Assembly (NCBI RefSeq): GCF_000380645.1
Contig: NZ_AQXZ01000014.1
Location: forward strand, 62,001 to 126,000
DNA from: Smaragdicoccus niigatensis DSM 44881 = NBRC 103563
GTDB taxonomy: Bacteria > Actinomycetota > Actinomycetes > Mycobacteriales > Mycobacteriaceae
Reading direction: 5' to 3'
Length of the DNA: 64,000 nucleotides
Shown here: positions 47,643 to 55,846 of the stretch, one piece after another
Layout of the letters: each line of letters starts with the position of its first letter
Position numbering within the stretch: the stretch's first letter is position 1
The notes under the pieces: generated by a model
Databases searched by the model: none
Told to the model about the DNA's origin: nothing
The model's input: the letters and a program-made list of their open reading frames with translations, nothing else
Position numbers and translations under genes: made by a program

Positions 47643-49549
47643 GCACTCCACGCATCCTGTCCGACCGCTACGAACTCGGGGAAATCCTCGGGTTCGGTGG
47701 TATGTCAGAGGTGCATCACGCACGTGACATCACGGGTGAGCGAGATGTCGCGATCAAGGTCCTGCGGGCCGATCTGGCCCGGGATCCAGCGTTCTACCTG
47801 CGGTTCCGGCGCGAGGCGCAGAACGCGGAGCAGCTCACCCACCAGGCGATCGTCGAGGTCTACGACACCGGTGAGGCGATCACCGACACGGGGCCGTTGC
47901 CGTTCATCGTCATGGAGTACGTCGACGGCCAGACACTGCGGGACATGGTCCGGACCGATGGCCCGCTCCCGGTTCGCCGCGCGATCGAAATCATCGGCGA
48001 CGTGTGCGCTGCCCTCGACTTCAGCCACCGCCGAGGAATCGTCCATCGTGACGTGAAGCCCGCGAACATCATGGTGAGCCGGTCGGGCGCGGTGAAGGTC
48101 ATGGACTTCGGAATCGCACGCGCGATCTCCGAGAGCACGAACCCGATCACGCAGACCGCCGGCGTTATCGGTACGGCGCAGTACTTGTCGCCGGAGCAGG
48201 CCCGCGGCGAGCGCGTCGACCGTCGATCGGACGTCTACTCGCTCGGCTGCGTGCTGTACGAGATCCTCACCGGGCAACCGCCATTCAAAGGCGACTCGGC
48301 GGTTGCGGTCGCCTACCAGCACGTCCGCGAGGATCCTCGGTTGCCGTCGACGGTACTCAAGACCGTTCCGCGCGAACTCGACTCGATCATCCTCAAGGCG
48401 ATGGCGAAGAACCCGGACAACCGGTATTCGACCGCGGCCGAGATGCGCAACGACCTCATCCGGGTCCTGAACGGTCAGAAGCCGCTGGCGCCGACCGTCA
48501 TGACCGACGATGACAAGACCGTTCTGCTCGGCACGATCGACGCGGGCGGGACCAACTACGCCACCGTCGACAAGGCCGAACCGGAGGACATCCGACCACG
48601 CGACGACCATCCACGCCGATGGCCTTGGCGCTGGCTCCTGCTGGCGCTACTTGCCGCTCTCCTCGTCGGAGCGCTCGCGGGATACCTCACGAGATCCGGA
48701 CAGATAGAGAATTCATCGGTCACCGTCCCGTTCGTGGTGGATCAACCGGTGAAGGAGGCTACAGCGGCCTTACAGGACGCAGGTTTCCGAGTCACCATCC
48801 AGGAGAAACCCGACCGAACCGTTCAGGCCGGTCGGGTAATTTCTGTTCTCCCCCTTCAGGGTTCGAAGGCTGATGCGGGGTCCACCGTCACTCTCGAGGT
48901 ATCGAACGGCAGACCTCTGGTCACCGTCCCGATCCTCAACGGAATGACCAAGGACGAGGCGAAGAAGAAACTCGAAGAGGTCGAACTCAAGCTGGACAAC
49001 GAGGTCGACCAAGTCGCCTCGACTCGTGACCAGATCGGCCATGTCGTGGAGACGAAACCCGCTGGCGGACTCCGCGTCGATGTCGATTCCACCGTTCGGC
49101 TTTCGATTGGCCGTGGTCCGGACCAGGTCAAGGTTCCGTTGGTCCTTGGTCAAGACCTCGACACCGCGCGTTCGAACCTCGAAGCCGCGGGCTTCACCGT
49201 GATCGTGGAGACCGTCGAAGACTGGCACCCGAAGAACCAGGTGGTCCGCACCAGCCCCGGCGGTGGCGCCGAGATCGACAAGGGCTCGGCCGTTACGATC
49301 TACGTCTCGAACGCGGAGGGCATCCGAATGCCTAATCTGCGTGGCATGAACGTGCCGCAGGCGATGGTGACGCTCCGCGCGGCCGGCTGGACCGGTAGCC
49401 CGGACAAGCTCGTTCAGCGACAGGTCGCCCCGTCGGGACCAGGTGACATCGGTCGCGTCCTCGAGCAGTCGCCGTCACCGGACGCGAACCTCGGGAAGAA
49501 CCAGACCGTGACCATCTCCGTGGGCACGGTCGGCGCACCGCCGGCCTAG
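47639..49549 (+). CDS. pknB: PASTA-domain Ser/Thr protein kinase PknB
   Basis: 636 aa. Kinase domain with Lys40, HRDVKPAN (Asp138), DFGIAR and activation-loop Thr171/Thr173 ([18 protein letters not shown]), the same numbering as in M. tuberculosis PknB. One membrane helix (~332-352) leads to four extracellular PASTA repeats (~360-635) that bind muropeptides or lipid II. It is the last gene of the fhaA-pknB operon and overlaps pknA by four bases. Confidence 0.97.
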   Translation: MSTPRILSDRYELGEILGFGGMSEVHHARDITGERDVAIKVLRADLARDPAFYLRFRREAQNAEQLTHQAIVEVYDTGEAITDTGPLPFIVMEYVDGQTLRDMVRTDGPLPVRRAIEIIGDVCAALDFSHRRGIVHRDVKPANIMVSRSGAVKVMDFGIARAISESTNPITQTAGVIGTAQYLSPEQARGERVDRRSDVYSLGCVLYEILTGQPPFKGDSAVAVAYQHVREDPRLPSTVLKTVPRELDSIILKAMAKNPDNRYSTAAEMRNDLIRVLNGQKPLAPTVMTDDDKTVLLGTIDAGGTNYATVDKAEPEDIRPRDDHPRRWPWRWLLLALLAALLVGALAGYLTRSGQIENSSVTVPFVVDQPVKEATAALQDAGFRVTIQEKPDRTVQAGRVISVLPLQGSKADAGSTVTLEVSNGRPLVTVPILNGMTKDEAKKKLEEVELKLDNEVDQVASTRDQIGHVVETKPAGGLRVDVDSTVRLSIGRGPDQVKVPLVLGQDLDTARSNLEAAGFTVIVETVEDWHPKNQVVRTSPGGGAEIDKGSAVTIYVSNAEGIRMPNLRGMNVPQAMVTLRAAGWTGSPDKLVQRQVAPSGPGDIGRVLEQSPSPDANLGKNQTVTISVGTVGAPPA

Positions 49550-49584
49550 GATAGCGGGCCGGGGCGGTGGTCCCGGAAAGTGGC

Positions 49585-50235
49585 CTAGGCCGACGCCGAG
49601 AAGGCTGCCGCGACCTCGGCCTCGAAGCCGGCCACCAAGCCCTCGGCCGGGCGCTCACCACACACTCCGAGCCAGTTCGCGAGCATGCGGTGTCCGCCCT
49701 GAGTCAGGATCGATTCCGGGTGGAATTGAACGCCGTGAATCGGCAGCGTGCGGTGCTTCATCGCCATCACCAGCCCGCTTTCGGTGCGTCCGAGCACCTC
49801 GAGCTCTTCCGGGATCGTCGGCTCGAAAACGGTGAGCGAGTGGTAGCGGGTCGCACGGAACGGATCGGGCAGCCCTTCGAGGACTCCACCGCCGTTGTGG
49901 TGGACCATGCTGGTCTTGCCGTGAAGCAGCTCCGGGGCACGGTCCACGGTCGCGCCGAACGCGGCACCGATCGCCTGGTGTCCCAGGCACACACCCAACA
50001 GCGGGGTCTCGGCTCGGGCACACGCACCGACCAGGCCCATCGTGGCGCCGGCTTTGTCGGGCGAGCTGGGTCCGGGGCTCAGCAGGATGCCGTCGTAGCT
50101 GTTGGCAACCGCGTCGAGGTCAGACAGACCGGGGTCGTCGTTGCGCACGACCTCGGCGTTGACACCCAGCTGTCCAAGGTACTGAACCAGGTTGAACACG
50201 AAGCTGTCGTAGTTGTCGACCACGAGAATGCGCAT
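49585..50235 (-). CDS. Glutamine amidotransferase: aminodeoxychorismate/anthranilate synthase component II
   Basis: 216 aa. Class I amidotransferase with the LLSPGPSSP oxyanion region, nucleophile Cys83 (GVCLGHQ) and the His-Glu pair in GVQFHPESIL. It delivers ammonia to PabB or TrpE. The mycobacterial orthologue next to pknB is called trpG (Rv0013) but is probably shared with p-aminobenzoate synthesis. It is convergent with pknB. Confidence 0.93.
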   Translation of the reverse strand: MRILVVDNYDSFVFNLVQYLGQLGVNAEVVRNDDPGLSDLDAVANSYDGILLSPGPSSPDKAGATMGLVGACARAETPLLGVCLGHQAIGAAFGATVDRAPELLHGKTSMVHHNGGGVLEGLPDPFRATRYHSLTVFEPTIPEELEVLGRTESGLVMAMKHRTLPIHGVQFHPESILTQGGHRMLANWLGVCGERPAEGLVAGFEAEVAAAFSASA

Positions 50236-50331
50236 GAATGCAGGTTACTTCGTACGCGCAATCCATTTGCATACGGCGTGCTATAGACACCTCACTCTTC
50301 CCGGGGCGTCTGCGCCGCTAAAGTGACATTC

Positions 50332-50595
50332 ATGCCGAAGTCGAAGGTCCGCAAGAAGCAGGACTACACGATCAATCCCACCAATCGCACTCCGGTGAAG
50401 ATCAGCGCTGGTCCGTCCCCGGTCTGGTACGTCGTTCTCATGCTCGGTTTCATGGTGGCCGGGCTGCTGTGGCTCATCATTTATTACCTTGCCGGTGGCC
50501 TGATCCCGGTGATGGCTGACATCGGCCCCTGGAACTTCATCATCGGCTTCGCCCTCATGGTGGTCGGCCTGTTGATGACGATGCGATGGCGTTGA
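50332..50595 (+). CDS. crgA: Cell division protein CrgA
   Basis: 87 aa from ATG 50332. A basic N-terminus ([14 protein letters not shown]), then two membrane helices (~33-55 and ~66-84) with [19 protein letters not shown] and [21 protein letters not shown]. CrgA recruits FtsZ, FtsQ, FtsI and CwsA to the septum in actinobacteria. The 96-bp gap to the divergent amidotransferase gene holds both promoters. Confidence 0.96.
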   Translation: MPKSKVRKKQDYTINPTNRTPVKISAGPSPVWYVVLMLGFMVAGLLWLIIYYLAGGLIPVMADIGPWNFIIGFALMVVGLLMTMRWR

Positions 50596-50634
50596 GTATC
50601 ACCGACCGAACTACATCGATGTTATTCATCCCCA

Positions 50635-51093
50635 ATGTGGATAACTCCTGTGGATAACTCTTCATCCAGTTATCAACAGCAGTGGTCCACCCCGATCGCC
50701 GGCCTCTCGATCATCGGCACACTTGGAGTCGTGCTGCTGTGTGCCGCCATATTCACGCAGAACAACGCGCCCGGCCGTGTCATCGCCACGCTTGCCGGTC
50801 TGGGCGCACTGTTGGTGTTCGCACTTGGCTTGCGTCGCCGTCCGCGGCTCGCGATCGAACCGGGCCCGGCTCTCGTCCTGGGCCGGCTTCGACACCCGGA
50901 GATCTATCTCCCGAGCGACATCGCACGGATCCGCGCGACGAGCTTCTCGCGCATCGGTCGCAAGGTTCACCTGCTCGAACTCGACCTTCGCCGCGCGTCC
51001 GAGGAGCACTTCGTGGTGCTCAGCCGGTGGGACCTCGGCGCTGATCCGCGCGATGTACTGGCGGTTCTGGAGCGGGCCGGACTGACCGGCTAG
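50635..51093 (+). CDS. PH domain-containing membrane protein (Rv0010c-like)
   Basis: Up to 152 aa from ATG 50635; GTG 50650 is an alternative and may be the true start, because similarity to Rv0010c begins near YQQQWSTPIAG. Two membrane helices (~22-40 and ~46-65), then a small PH-like domain (RPRLAIEPGPALVLGR to HFVVLSRWDLGADPRDVLAVLERAGL). Function unknown; syntenic with crgA in mycobacteria. Three DnaA boxes overlap the first 15 codons. Confidence 0.85.
   Translation: MWITPVDNSSSSYQQQWSTPIAGLSIIGTLGVVLLCAAIFTQNNAPGRVIATLAGLGALLVFALGLRRRPRLAIEPGPALVLGRLRHPEIYLPSDIARIRATSFSRIGRKVHLLELDLRRASEEHFVVLSRWDLGADPRDVLAVLERAGLTG
50636..50678. promoter_or_regulatory. Cluster of three DnaA boxes
   Basis: TGTGGATAA at 50636-50644 and 50649-50657 (both exact complements of TTATCCACA) and TTATCAACA at 50670-50678 (one mismatch, opposite orientation), all within 43 bp between crgA and the PH gene. 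The spacing of the first two is 13 bp. Confidence 0.75.
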
Positions 51094-51131
51094 CGGGCGA
51101 CGGCCCTACCGGCCGTCATCGGCTCCGCTGC

Positions 51132-51215
51132 CAGGCGACAAGTCTCCCGAAAACTGCTCTGTACAAAACGCGCCTTTCGTACAAGCCCCCGGTGCGGAGA
51201 CATTGGCCCCGGCGA
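51132..51215. repeat. Dispersed palindromic intergenic element, copy B
   Basis: Aligns with the reverse complement of 11711-11799: AAGTCTCCC, then CTGTACAAAAC, nine bases, GTACAAGC, CCCGG, GGAGACATTGGCCCCGGCG. The outer GTCTCC/GGAGAC arms can pair. It lies between the convergent PH and rhomboid genes, ending at the rhomboid stop. Confidence 0.65.
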
Positions 51216-51216
51216 C

Positions 51217-52197
51217 TCAGAGCCCGTACTGCGCGCGCAGTTGAAGCGCGCGCACCACGATCATCGCCAAACTCGCGAAGATGACGGCCAGCACGATCCC
51301 CCACTGCACGGCGCGCGGGGTTGCGCCCGGCTTGGTGCCGATGCCAAGCCACTGCGGACCGAACAGAATTCCGGCGGTCGACAACACTCCGGCCGCCAGT
51401 CCGCCCAGGTGCCCCATCAGCGAAATCCCGGGAAGCGTGATGCTGATGAAGACGTTCAGCGCGATCACCGTGAGCACCGGACCGGGACTCTGGCGGATAC
51501 GCAGCAGAATGACGGCCTGCGCGCCGAACAGGCCGAAGATCGCACCCGAGGCACCCGCGGTCTGCGACAGGACGTTCTGGAACATCATGACCGCCGCCGA
51601 TCCACCGAGGATCGACGCGAAGTAGACCGCCAGATACCGCGAGCGACCGAGGATGATCTCCACGTCGCGGCCGACAATCCACAGCGCCAACATATTGACG
51701 AGCAGGTGGATCGGGCCGAAATGCAGGAAACCGCTGGTGACGATCCGCCACACTTCTCCGTCGGCAACGGCGAGCGGAAGGAGCGATGAGTCCTTGAAGA
51801 GCTTCGAAGTGTCGTTGTAGGCGACGGACCCAGCCATCGCGACCGTGATCGCGAAAACGGCGACGTTGATGGCGATGAGGGCATACGTGACGATCGGAGC
51901 GGATCGCTGTCGTCCACCGCCGAGCCCGCGTACCTCGCGGACCTCACGCTGTCCGCGGGCCACGCAGTCAACGCACTGGAAGCCGACTGTCGCCGGTCGT
52001 AGGCATTCCGGGCAGTTCGGTTGGCCGCAGCGCTGACAGGTCAGCAGCGTCGGCCGATCGGGATGACGAACGCAGACGGGGGCAGGTTGGTTATGCCACT
52101 GAGGTGGGACATGCGGGGGCTGACCCCCGGGCTGTCCCTGGCCAGGGGGAAACCCACCTGGGCCGAATCCGCCGTTGAATCCGCCTGCGTTCGTCAT
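51217..52197 (-). CDS. Rhomboid family intramembrane serine protease with N-terminal zinc-ribbon-like region
   Basis: 326 aa. A Gly/Pro-rich start, then a Cys/His cluster (C42, H45, C54, C57, C62, C65, C75, C78) resembling a B-box-type zinc finger, then a rhomboid domain of six to seven helices with the catalytic dyad Ser217 (GASGAIFG) and His263 (GHLGGLAAG), plus the HLLVNMLALWIVG helix. It cleaves membrane proteins within the bilayer; the substrate is unknown. The gene lies downstream of ppiA on the same strand, 18 bp away, probably in one operon. Confidence 0.93.
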   Translation of the reverse strand: MTNAGGFNGGFGPGGFPPGQGQPGGQPPHVPPQWHNQPAPVCVRHPDRPTLLTCQRCGQPNCPECLRPATVGFQCVDCVARGQREVREVRGLGGGRQRSAPIVTYALIAINVAVFAITVAMAGSVAYNDTSKLFKDSSLLPLAVADGEVWRIVTSGFLHFGPIHLLVNMLALWIVGRDVEIILGRSRYLAVYFASILGGSAAVMMFQNVLSQTAGASGAIFGLFGAQAVILLRIRQSPGPVLTVIALNVFISITLPGISLMGHLGGLAAGVLSTAGILFGPQWLGIGTKPGATPRAVQWGIVLAVIFASLAMIVVRALQLRAQYGL

Positions 52198-52215
52198 TCC
52201 GCTTTTCTCAGATGA

Positions 52216-52761
52216 TCAGGAGATGGTGATCGACTCGATGACGACCGGGTCCGTGGGACGGTCCTGGCGGTCAACCGAGGTGCTGGCGATGAGGTCGACA
52301 ACCGCCTGCGACTGCGGGTCGGTGACCTCGCCGAAGATCGTGTGGCGACGGTTGAGGTGCGGCGTCGGGCCGACAGTGATGAAGAACTGCGAACCGTTCG
52401 TTCCCGGTCCGGCGTTCGCCATGGCAAGCAGGTACGGCTTGTTGAACTGCAGCTCCGGGTGGAACTCGTCGCCGAACTGGTATCCCGGGCCACCACGTCC
52501 GGTGCCGGTCGGGTCGCCACCCTGGATCATGAAGCCGGAGATGACGCGGTGGAAGGGAGCGCCGTCGTAGAACGGGCCCTCGTTCGTGCCCTGAGCGTTC
52601 TGTCCATACTTCTTGGTGCCCTGCGCAAGGCCGACGAAGTTCTCGACGGTCTTCGGCGCGTGGTTCCCGAACAGAGCGATGGCGATGTCGCCGCGATTGG
52701 TGTGCAGAGTGGCCGTAGCGGTCTTGATGGCCTCGGCATTGTTAGAAGTCACGGGGTCCAT
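52216..52761 (-). CDS. ppiA: Cyclophilin-type peptidyl-prolyl isomerase
   Basis: 181 aa. Cyclophilin core with [14 protein letters not shown] (catalytic Arg), [27 protein letters not shown]. No signal peptide, so cytoplasmic. It catalyses proline cis-trans isomerisation in folding. Position beside crgA and cwsA matches Rv0009. Followed closely by the rhomboid gene. Confidence 0.95.
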   Translation of the reverse strand: MDPVTSNNAEAIKTATATLHTNRGDIAIALFGNHAPKTVENFVGLAQGTKKYGQNAQGTNEGPFYDGAPFHRVISGFMIQGGDPTGTGRGGPGYQFGDEFHPELQFNKPYLLAMANAGPGTNGSQFFITVGPTPHLNRRHTIFGEVTDPQSQAVVDLIASTSVDRQDRPTDPVVIESITIS

Positions 52762-52823
52762 CGTGCCATTGGATGCAGTGATTCCGGTCTCCCGGTCGAG
52801 ATATGGGTGTCAGAGTATTGGCC

Positions 52824-53228
52824 ATGGCTAAGCGCTCGTCGGAATCAGGCATCCCGCGCACGTACGGTGGTTCGCTTCGACTGGTCGGCCAAGGTGCCGA
52901 CGCAGCGGCCCGCGGGACCATCGGTTTCGCATTTTCGTTGGGCAAGACGGTCGGTTTGGTGTCCGGTGCAGGAGTCCGCGCTGTCGGACGAGGCTGCACC
53001 AAGGCAAAGGCGCGCCGAGCCGAACTCGCCGCCGCCCGTCAGGCGACGGCCGAGGTGGCCAACGGGGTCGCGAAGCACTCGAACGCTCCCGTCGTCATCG
53101 GCGCAATCGCCGGTCTGGCTATGGTCGGCGCGGGAGTCGCGCTCCTCAAGTACCGATCGGCCAAGACTGAGTCGTCCGACTTCGACGAATTCGACGACGA
53201 CGCGCAACTCGACGACGCCACGGCCTAA
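52824..53228 (+). CDS. cwsA: CwsA-like cell wall synthesis/division protein
   Basis: 134 aa from ATG 52824 (ATG 52803 also in frame). Gly/Ala-rich amphipathic region, a basic helix (KAKARRAELAAARQATAEVANGV), one C-terminal membrane helix (APVVIGAIAGLAMVGAGVALL) and an acidic Asp-rich tail. Sequence similarity to Rv0008c is weak, but size, layout and position divergent from ppiA match CwsA, which links CrgA and Wag31 at the poles. The assignment rests mainly on synteny. Confidence 0.65.
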   Translation: MAKRSSESGIPRTYGGSLRLVGQGADAAARGTIGFAFSLGKTVGLVSGAGVRAVGRGCTKAKARRAELAAARQATAEVANGVAKHSNAPVVIGAIAGLAMVGAGVALLKYRSAKTESSDFDEFDDDAQLDDATA

Positions 53229-54418
53229 TCGGGCAGCATCGGAACGGACAGTCCTGGGTCATGTCCCAGCAGGCCGGCTCGGGTGACCGCGGCCCGGCCG
53301 AATCTGTCGCGAAGTGAATCCACGGCCTCGTCCAGCGCGGTCGAACTCTGCTTGTGCAGCGGCAATTCCAGCTGATACGGATCGTCTCGGCTGGTCAGAT
53401 TGGTCAATGAGATACCAAGCAGCGTCACGCCTCGACTATCGATGAGTGGGCTCGCCTCAGCGAGAAGCTCGCGGGCCGTCGCCCAGATTGAGGCCGTGAG
53501 CTGCGTCGGGTCGTGCATCGTGCGAGACCGGGTCGCCCGCGTGAAGTCTCCGAACCGGAGCCGCAGCACGACCGTGCGGCAGAATCGACCCGCATTGCGC
53601 AGACGCTTACCCAGCCCATCGACGATGCCCAGCACAATCTGCTCCCGTTCGGCCACCGACAGCGCCCGACGTCCCAGTGCACGCTGCGAGCCGATCGATC
53701 GGCGGCGACGACCCGTCTCGACCCGGCGGGGATCCCGCGCCCAAGACAAGGCGTGCAAGTGGCGAGCTGCCCCACCGCCCACGATGGTCGAGAGATCGGA
53801 CTCCGAGGTCGCCGCGAGTTGACCGACAGTGCGGATGCCGAACGCGTGCAATTTCGTGGACGTCACCTGGCCGACGCCCCACAGTCGTTCGATCGGCAGG
53901 GGGTGCAGGAATTCGAGTTCGGCGTCGGCCGGCACCAGCCGCAGGCCGTCCGGCTTGGCGACCGCACTGGCGACCTTGGCCAGGAACTTGCTGCGTGCAA
54001 TGCCGACGGTGATCGGCAGCCCCACCTTGTCGCGGACCTCGGCGCGGAGACGGACGGCGATGCTCAGTGGGTCGCCGGCGAGCCGGAGAAGTCCACCGAC
54101 TTCGAGGAATGCCTCGTCGACGGACAGCGGCTCGACGAGTGGAGTGGTGTCCCGGAACACCTCGAAGACGGCCCGGCTTGCCTCGGTGTACGCCTTCATT
54201 CGCGGTGGAACCACGATCGCGTGGGGGCACACGCGCAGCGCCTGGGACGCCGACTTTCCGGACTTCACGCCGAACGCCTTGGCCTCATAGCTCGCGGCCA
54301 GCACGACGCCCCCGCCCACGAGGACGGGTTTGCCCCTCAGCGAAGGGTCATCACGCTGTTCTACGGACGCGTAGAAGGAATCCAGGTCGGCATGCAGAAT
54401 CGTTTCTGACACGAACAT
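53225..54418 (-). CDS. dinB: DNA polymerase IV (Y-family)
   Basis: 397 aa. ILHADLDSFYASVEQ (metal-binding Asp), PLSVDEAFLEV (catalytic Asp-Glu), little finger domain, and a C-terminal QLELPL beta-clamp-binding-type peptide. It performs error-prone translesion synthesis. ATG 54418 lies inside a LexA box; GTG 54412 (VSETILHADLD) is an attractive alternative start, perhaps leaderless. The stop overlaps the cwsA end by four bases. Confidence 0.95.
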   Translation of the reverse strand: MFVSETILHADLDSFYASVEQRDDPSLRGKPVLVGGGVVLAASYEAKAFGVKSGKSASQALRVCPHAIVVPPRMKAYTEASRAVFEVFRDTTPLVEPLSVDEAFLEVGGLLRLAGDPLSIAVRLRAEVRDKVGLPITVGIARSKFLAKVASAVAKPDGLRLVPADAELEFLHPLPIERLWGVGQVTSTKLHAFGIRTVGQLAATSESDLSTIVGGGAARHLHALSWARDPRRVETGRRRRSIGSQRALGRRALSVAEREQIVLGIVDGLGKRLRNAGRFCRTVVLRLRFGDFTRATRSRTMHDPTQLTASIWATARELLAEASPLIDSRGVTLLGISLTNLTSRDDPYQLELPLHKQSSTALDEAVDSLRDRFGRAAVTRAGLLGHDPGLSVPMLPD

Positions 54419-54425
54419 ATGTTCG
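54412..54425. promoter_or_regulatory. LexA (SOS) box over the dinB start
   Basis: CGAACATATGTTCG is a perfect palindrome that matches the actinobacterial SOS box CGAAC-N4-GTTCG. Bound LexA would block transcription start of dinB. Confidence 0.85.
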
Positions 54426-54450
54426 CATCAGGTACCGACAAAAAGAAGGT

Positions 54451-54657
54451 CTAGCCGATCGGCGAGAGAAGGTCCGTCGCCCGCTTGTGTGCGCGCTCGG
54501 CGAGGGCACGCTCGAGTTCGCTGTCCGGTCCACCGAGTCCGGCAAGGTGTGCATGAAGCCGCGACTTCGCCTCGTACCACTCCGCGACGGTCTCCGCGGT
54601 GGCGCCGGCGCGAGGGCGACCGACGGCGAGGTGGGTGAGCTCAGTGAGCACGTTCAT
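54451..54657 (-). CDS. Small helical protein, function unknown
   Basis: 68 aa with AAAGGA eight bases before ATG 54657. Two predicted helices: TAETVAEWYEAKSRLHAHLAGL and DSELERALAERAHKRATDLL. Codon bias looks genuine. It lies upstream of dinB on the same strand, but the LexA box separates them. No family recognised. Confidence 0.6.
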   Translation of the reverse strand: MNVLTELTHLAVGRPRAGATAETVAEWYEAKSRLHAHLAGLGGPDSELERALAERAHKRATDLLSPIG

Positions 54658-54771
54658 GGGCGAATTCCTTTAGCGGCCGACCGCGGGGACCGGTTCGGTG
54701 GGGGTTCCACTAGGACCATCGGCCGCTCGGTCGAATTCGCTACGCTTCGCGGCCCGGCGTAACTCATTCGT

Positions 54772-54811
54772 TTCTTCTCTCACCACAGCGACGTGTCCGG
54801 TGTGAGAAGAA
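54772..54811 (-). terminator. Hairpin after yaaA
   Basis: Arms TTCTTCTCTCACC (54772-54784) and GGTGTGAGAAGAA (54799-54811), one mismatch, 14-base loop, immediately after the yaaA stop at 54818. Confidence 0.65.
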
Positions 54812-54817
54812 CCCGTG

Positions 54818-55564
54818 TCAGTCGGTAAGGAGAATGAGCTCCGACGGCTTCGAGACCTCGACCCGGAGGCCTGCCTTCCGCGCGACCCGCGCCAAGCCGG
54901 TGATGTCGTGCGGATCTGCCCGCGACTGGAGCAGCACCCGGGCGAGGACACCCTTGTGGTGCTTGTTGAAATGGCTGACCACGCTGCGTGACCCATCCGG
55001 TGCTTCGGTCAGGACCGTGACTGTCACCGCCCCCGGAACCTTGCCGAGCTGCTGATATGCGCCCGATCGCAGATCCACGACCAACCGGTCCCCGGCCGCC
55101 TTCTCGAGGGCCTGGGTCAGCATCGGCTTCCAGACCGAGGTCAATGTCCCGATCTCCGGAAGCTTTGTCCCACCCGAGAGCCGGTACGCGGGAATGAAGT
55201 CACCGGCGCCGACCGCACCGAACAGTGCCGACCCGATCGCGAAATTGGCGTGAGCCTTCGCCAGTTGCGCGCGGGTCAGGGTCTTCACGTCGAGCGCGTC
55301 GTAGAGGACCCCGGTGTACCGGGTCAAGGCGGTCTGCGTCTGCGCTGTCCACAACCGGGCGTTGCGCTCGACTTCATGCGCTTGCGACGCGCTGATCCCG
55401 AGGACGGAGTACGCGGCTTCCGGATCGGCCGCCAGTTCGACGATCGCGTTGGCGACCCGGGTGCGGATCTCGGTCAGCTCGGGCAGCAACAGGTTCTCGA
55501 GGGCGAGCGGCTTGCCGCGACCGCCATCGGCCTTCGTCTCGGACGGTGGGAGAAGGACGAACAC
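54818..55564 (-). CDS. yaaA: Peroxide stress protein YaaA
   Basis: 248 aa from GTG 55564 (GTG 55570 is an in-frame alternative; AGGG is nine bases upstream of the chosen start). Opens with VFVLLPPSETKADGGRG and carries RYTGVLYDALD, NFAIGSALFGAVGAGDFIPAYRLSGG and the C-terminal SHFNKHHKGVLARVLL, all typical of YaaA/DUF328. In E. coli it lowers intracellular iron and limits DNA damage under peroxide. Divergent from the sulfation operon. Confidence 0.92.
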   Translation of the reverse strand: MFVLLPPSETKADGGRGKPLALENLLLPELTEIRTRVANAIVELAADPEAAYSVLGISASQAHEVERNARLWTAQTQTALTRYTGVLYDALDVKTLTRAQLAKAHANFAIGSALFGAVGAGDFIPAYRLSGGTKLPEIGTLTSVWKPMLTQALEKAAGDRLVVDLRSGAYQQLGKVPGAVTVTVLTEAPDGSRSVVSHFNKHHKGVLARVLLQSRADPHDITGLARVARKAGLRVEVSKPSELILLTD

Positions 55565-55643
55565 GGTCACTAACCCTAGGGGGCCGGGCCAGCCAGTAAA
55601 ACTCAGGGTGATTCGAACTCTCGCCGAAGCGCGAGGCCGTCGA

Positions 55644-55649
55644 TACTGT
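55644..55649 (+). promoter_or_regulatory. Putative -10 element for a leaderless transcript
   Basis: TACTGT fits TANNNT and ends six bases before ATG 55656, the distance expected if transcription begins at the A of the start codon. No -35 was recognised. Confidence 0.55.
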
Positions 55650-55655
55650 CGCCGA

Positions 55656-55751
55656 ATGCACTCACGACGAACGGCGCTTCCGGAGCTAACTCCGGACCTG
55701 TCTCGTCGCCTGCGTCGTTCGTGTTGCGCCGCCGACTGCAGTTGTCGCTGA
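55656..55751 (+). CDS. Cysteine-rich leader peptide (probable attenuator ORF)
   Basis: 31 codons beginning MHSRRTALPEL and ending RRSCCAADCSCR then TGA. Four of the last ten residues are cysteine (CC, C, C), and Arg codons cluster before them. There is no Shine-Dalgarno and a -10-like TACTGT just upstream, so it looks leaderless. In mycobacteria, leaderless polycysteine short ORFs are known to act as cysteine-responsive attenuators of sulfur operons. Here it lies 95 bp before an operon containing sulfate activation genes. The role is inferred by analogy; the ORF itself is plain in the sequence. Confidence 0.75.
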   Translation: MHSRRTALPELTPDLSRRLRRSCCAADCSCR

Positions 55752-55846
55752 CCTTCCTCGTCAGCCCCTTCTTCTCTTCTCCGCGCTCCCACCGGTCAAT
55801 CCGGGTTGGCGTGGTGTCGCGCGCTCTTTAGAAAGACACGAAACCC

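Noticed and set aside
55600-55846. SAM-IV or other sulfur riboswitch upstream of the sulfation operon
   Set aside because: I looked for the conserved SAM-IV core and found none; the Cys-rich ORF explains the leader better.
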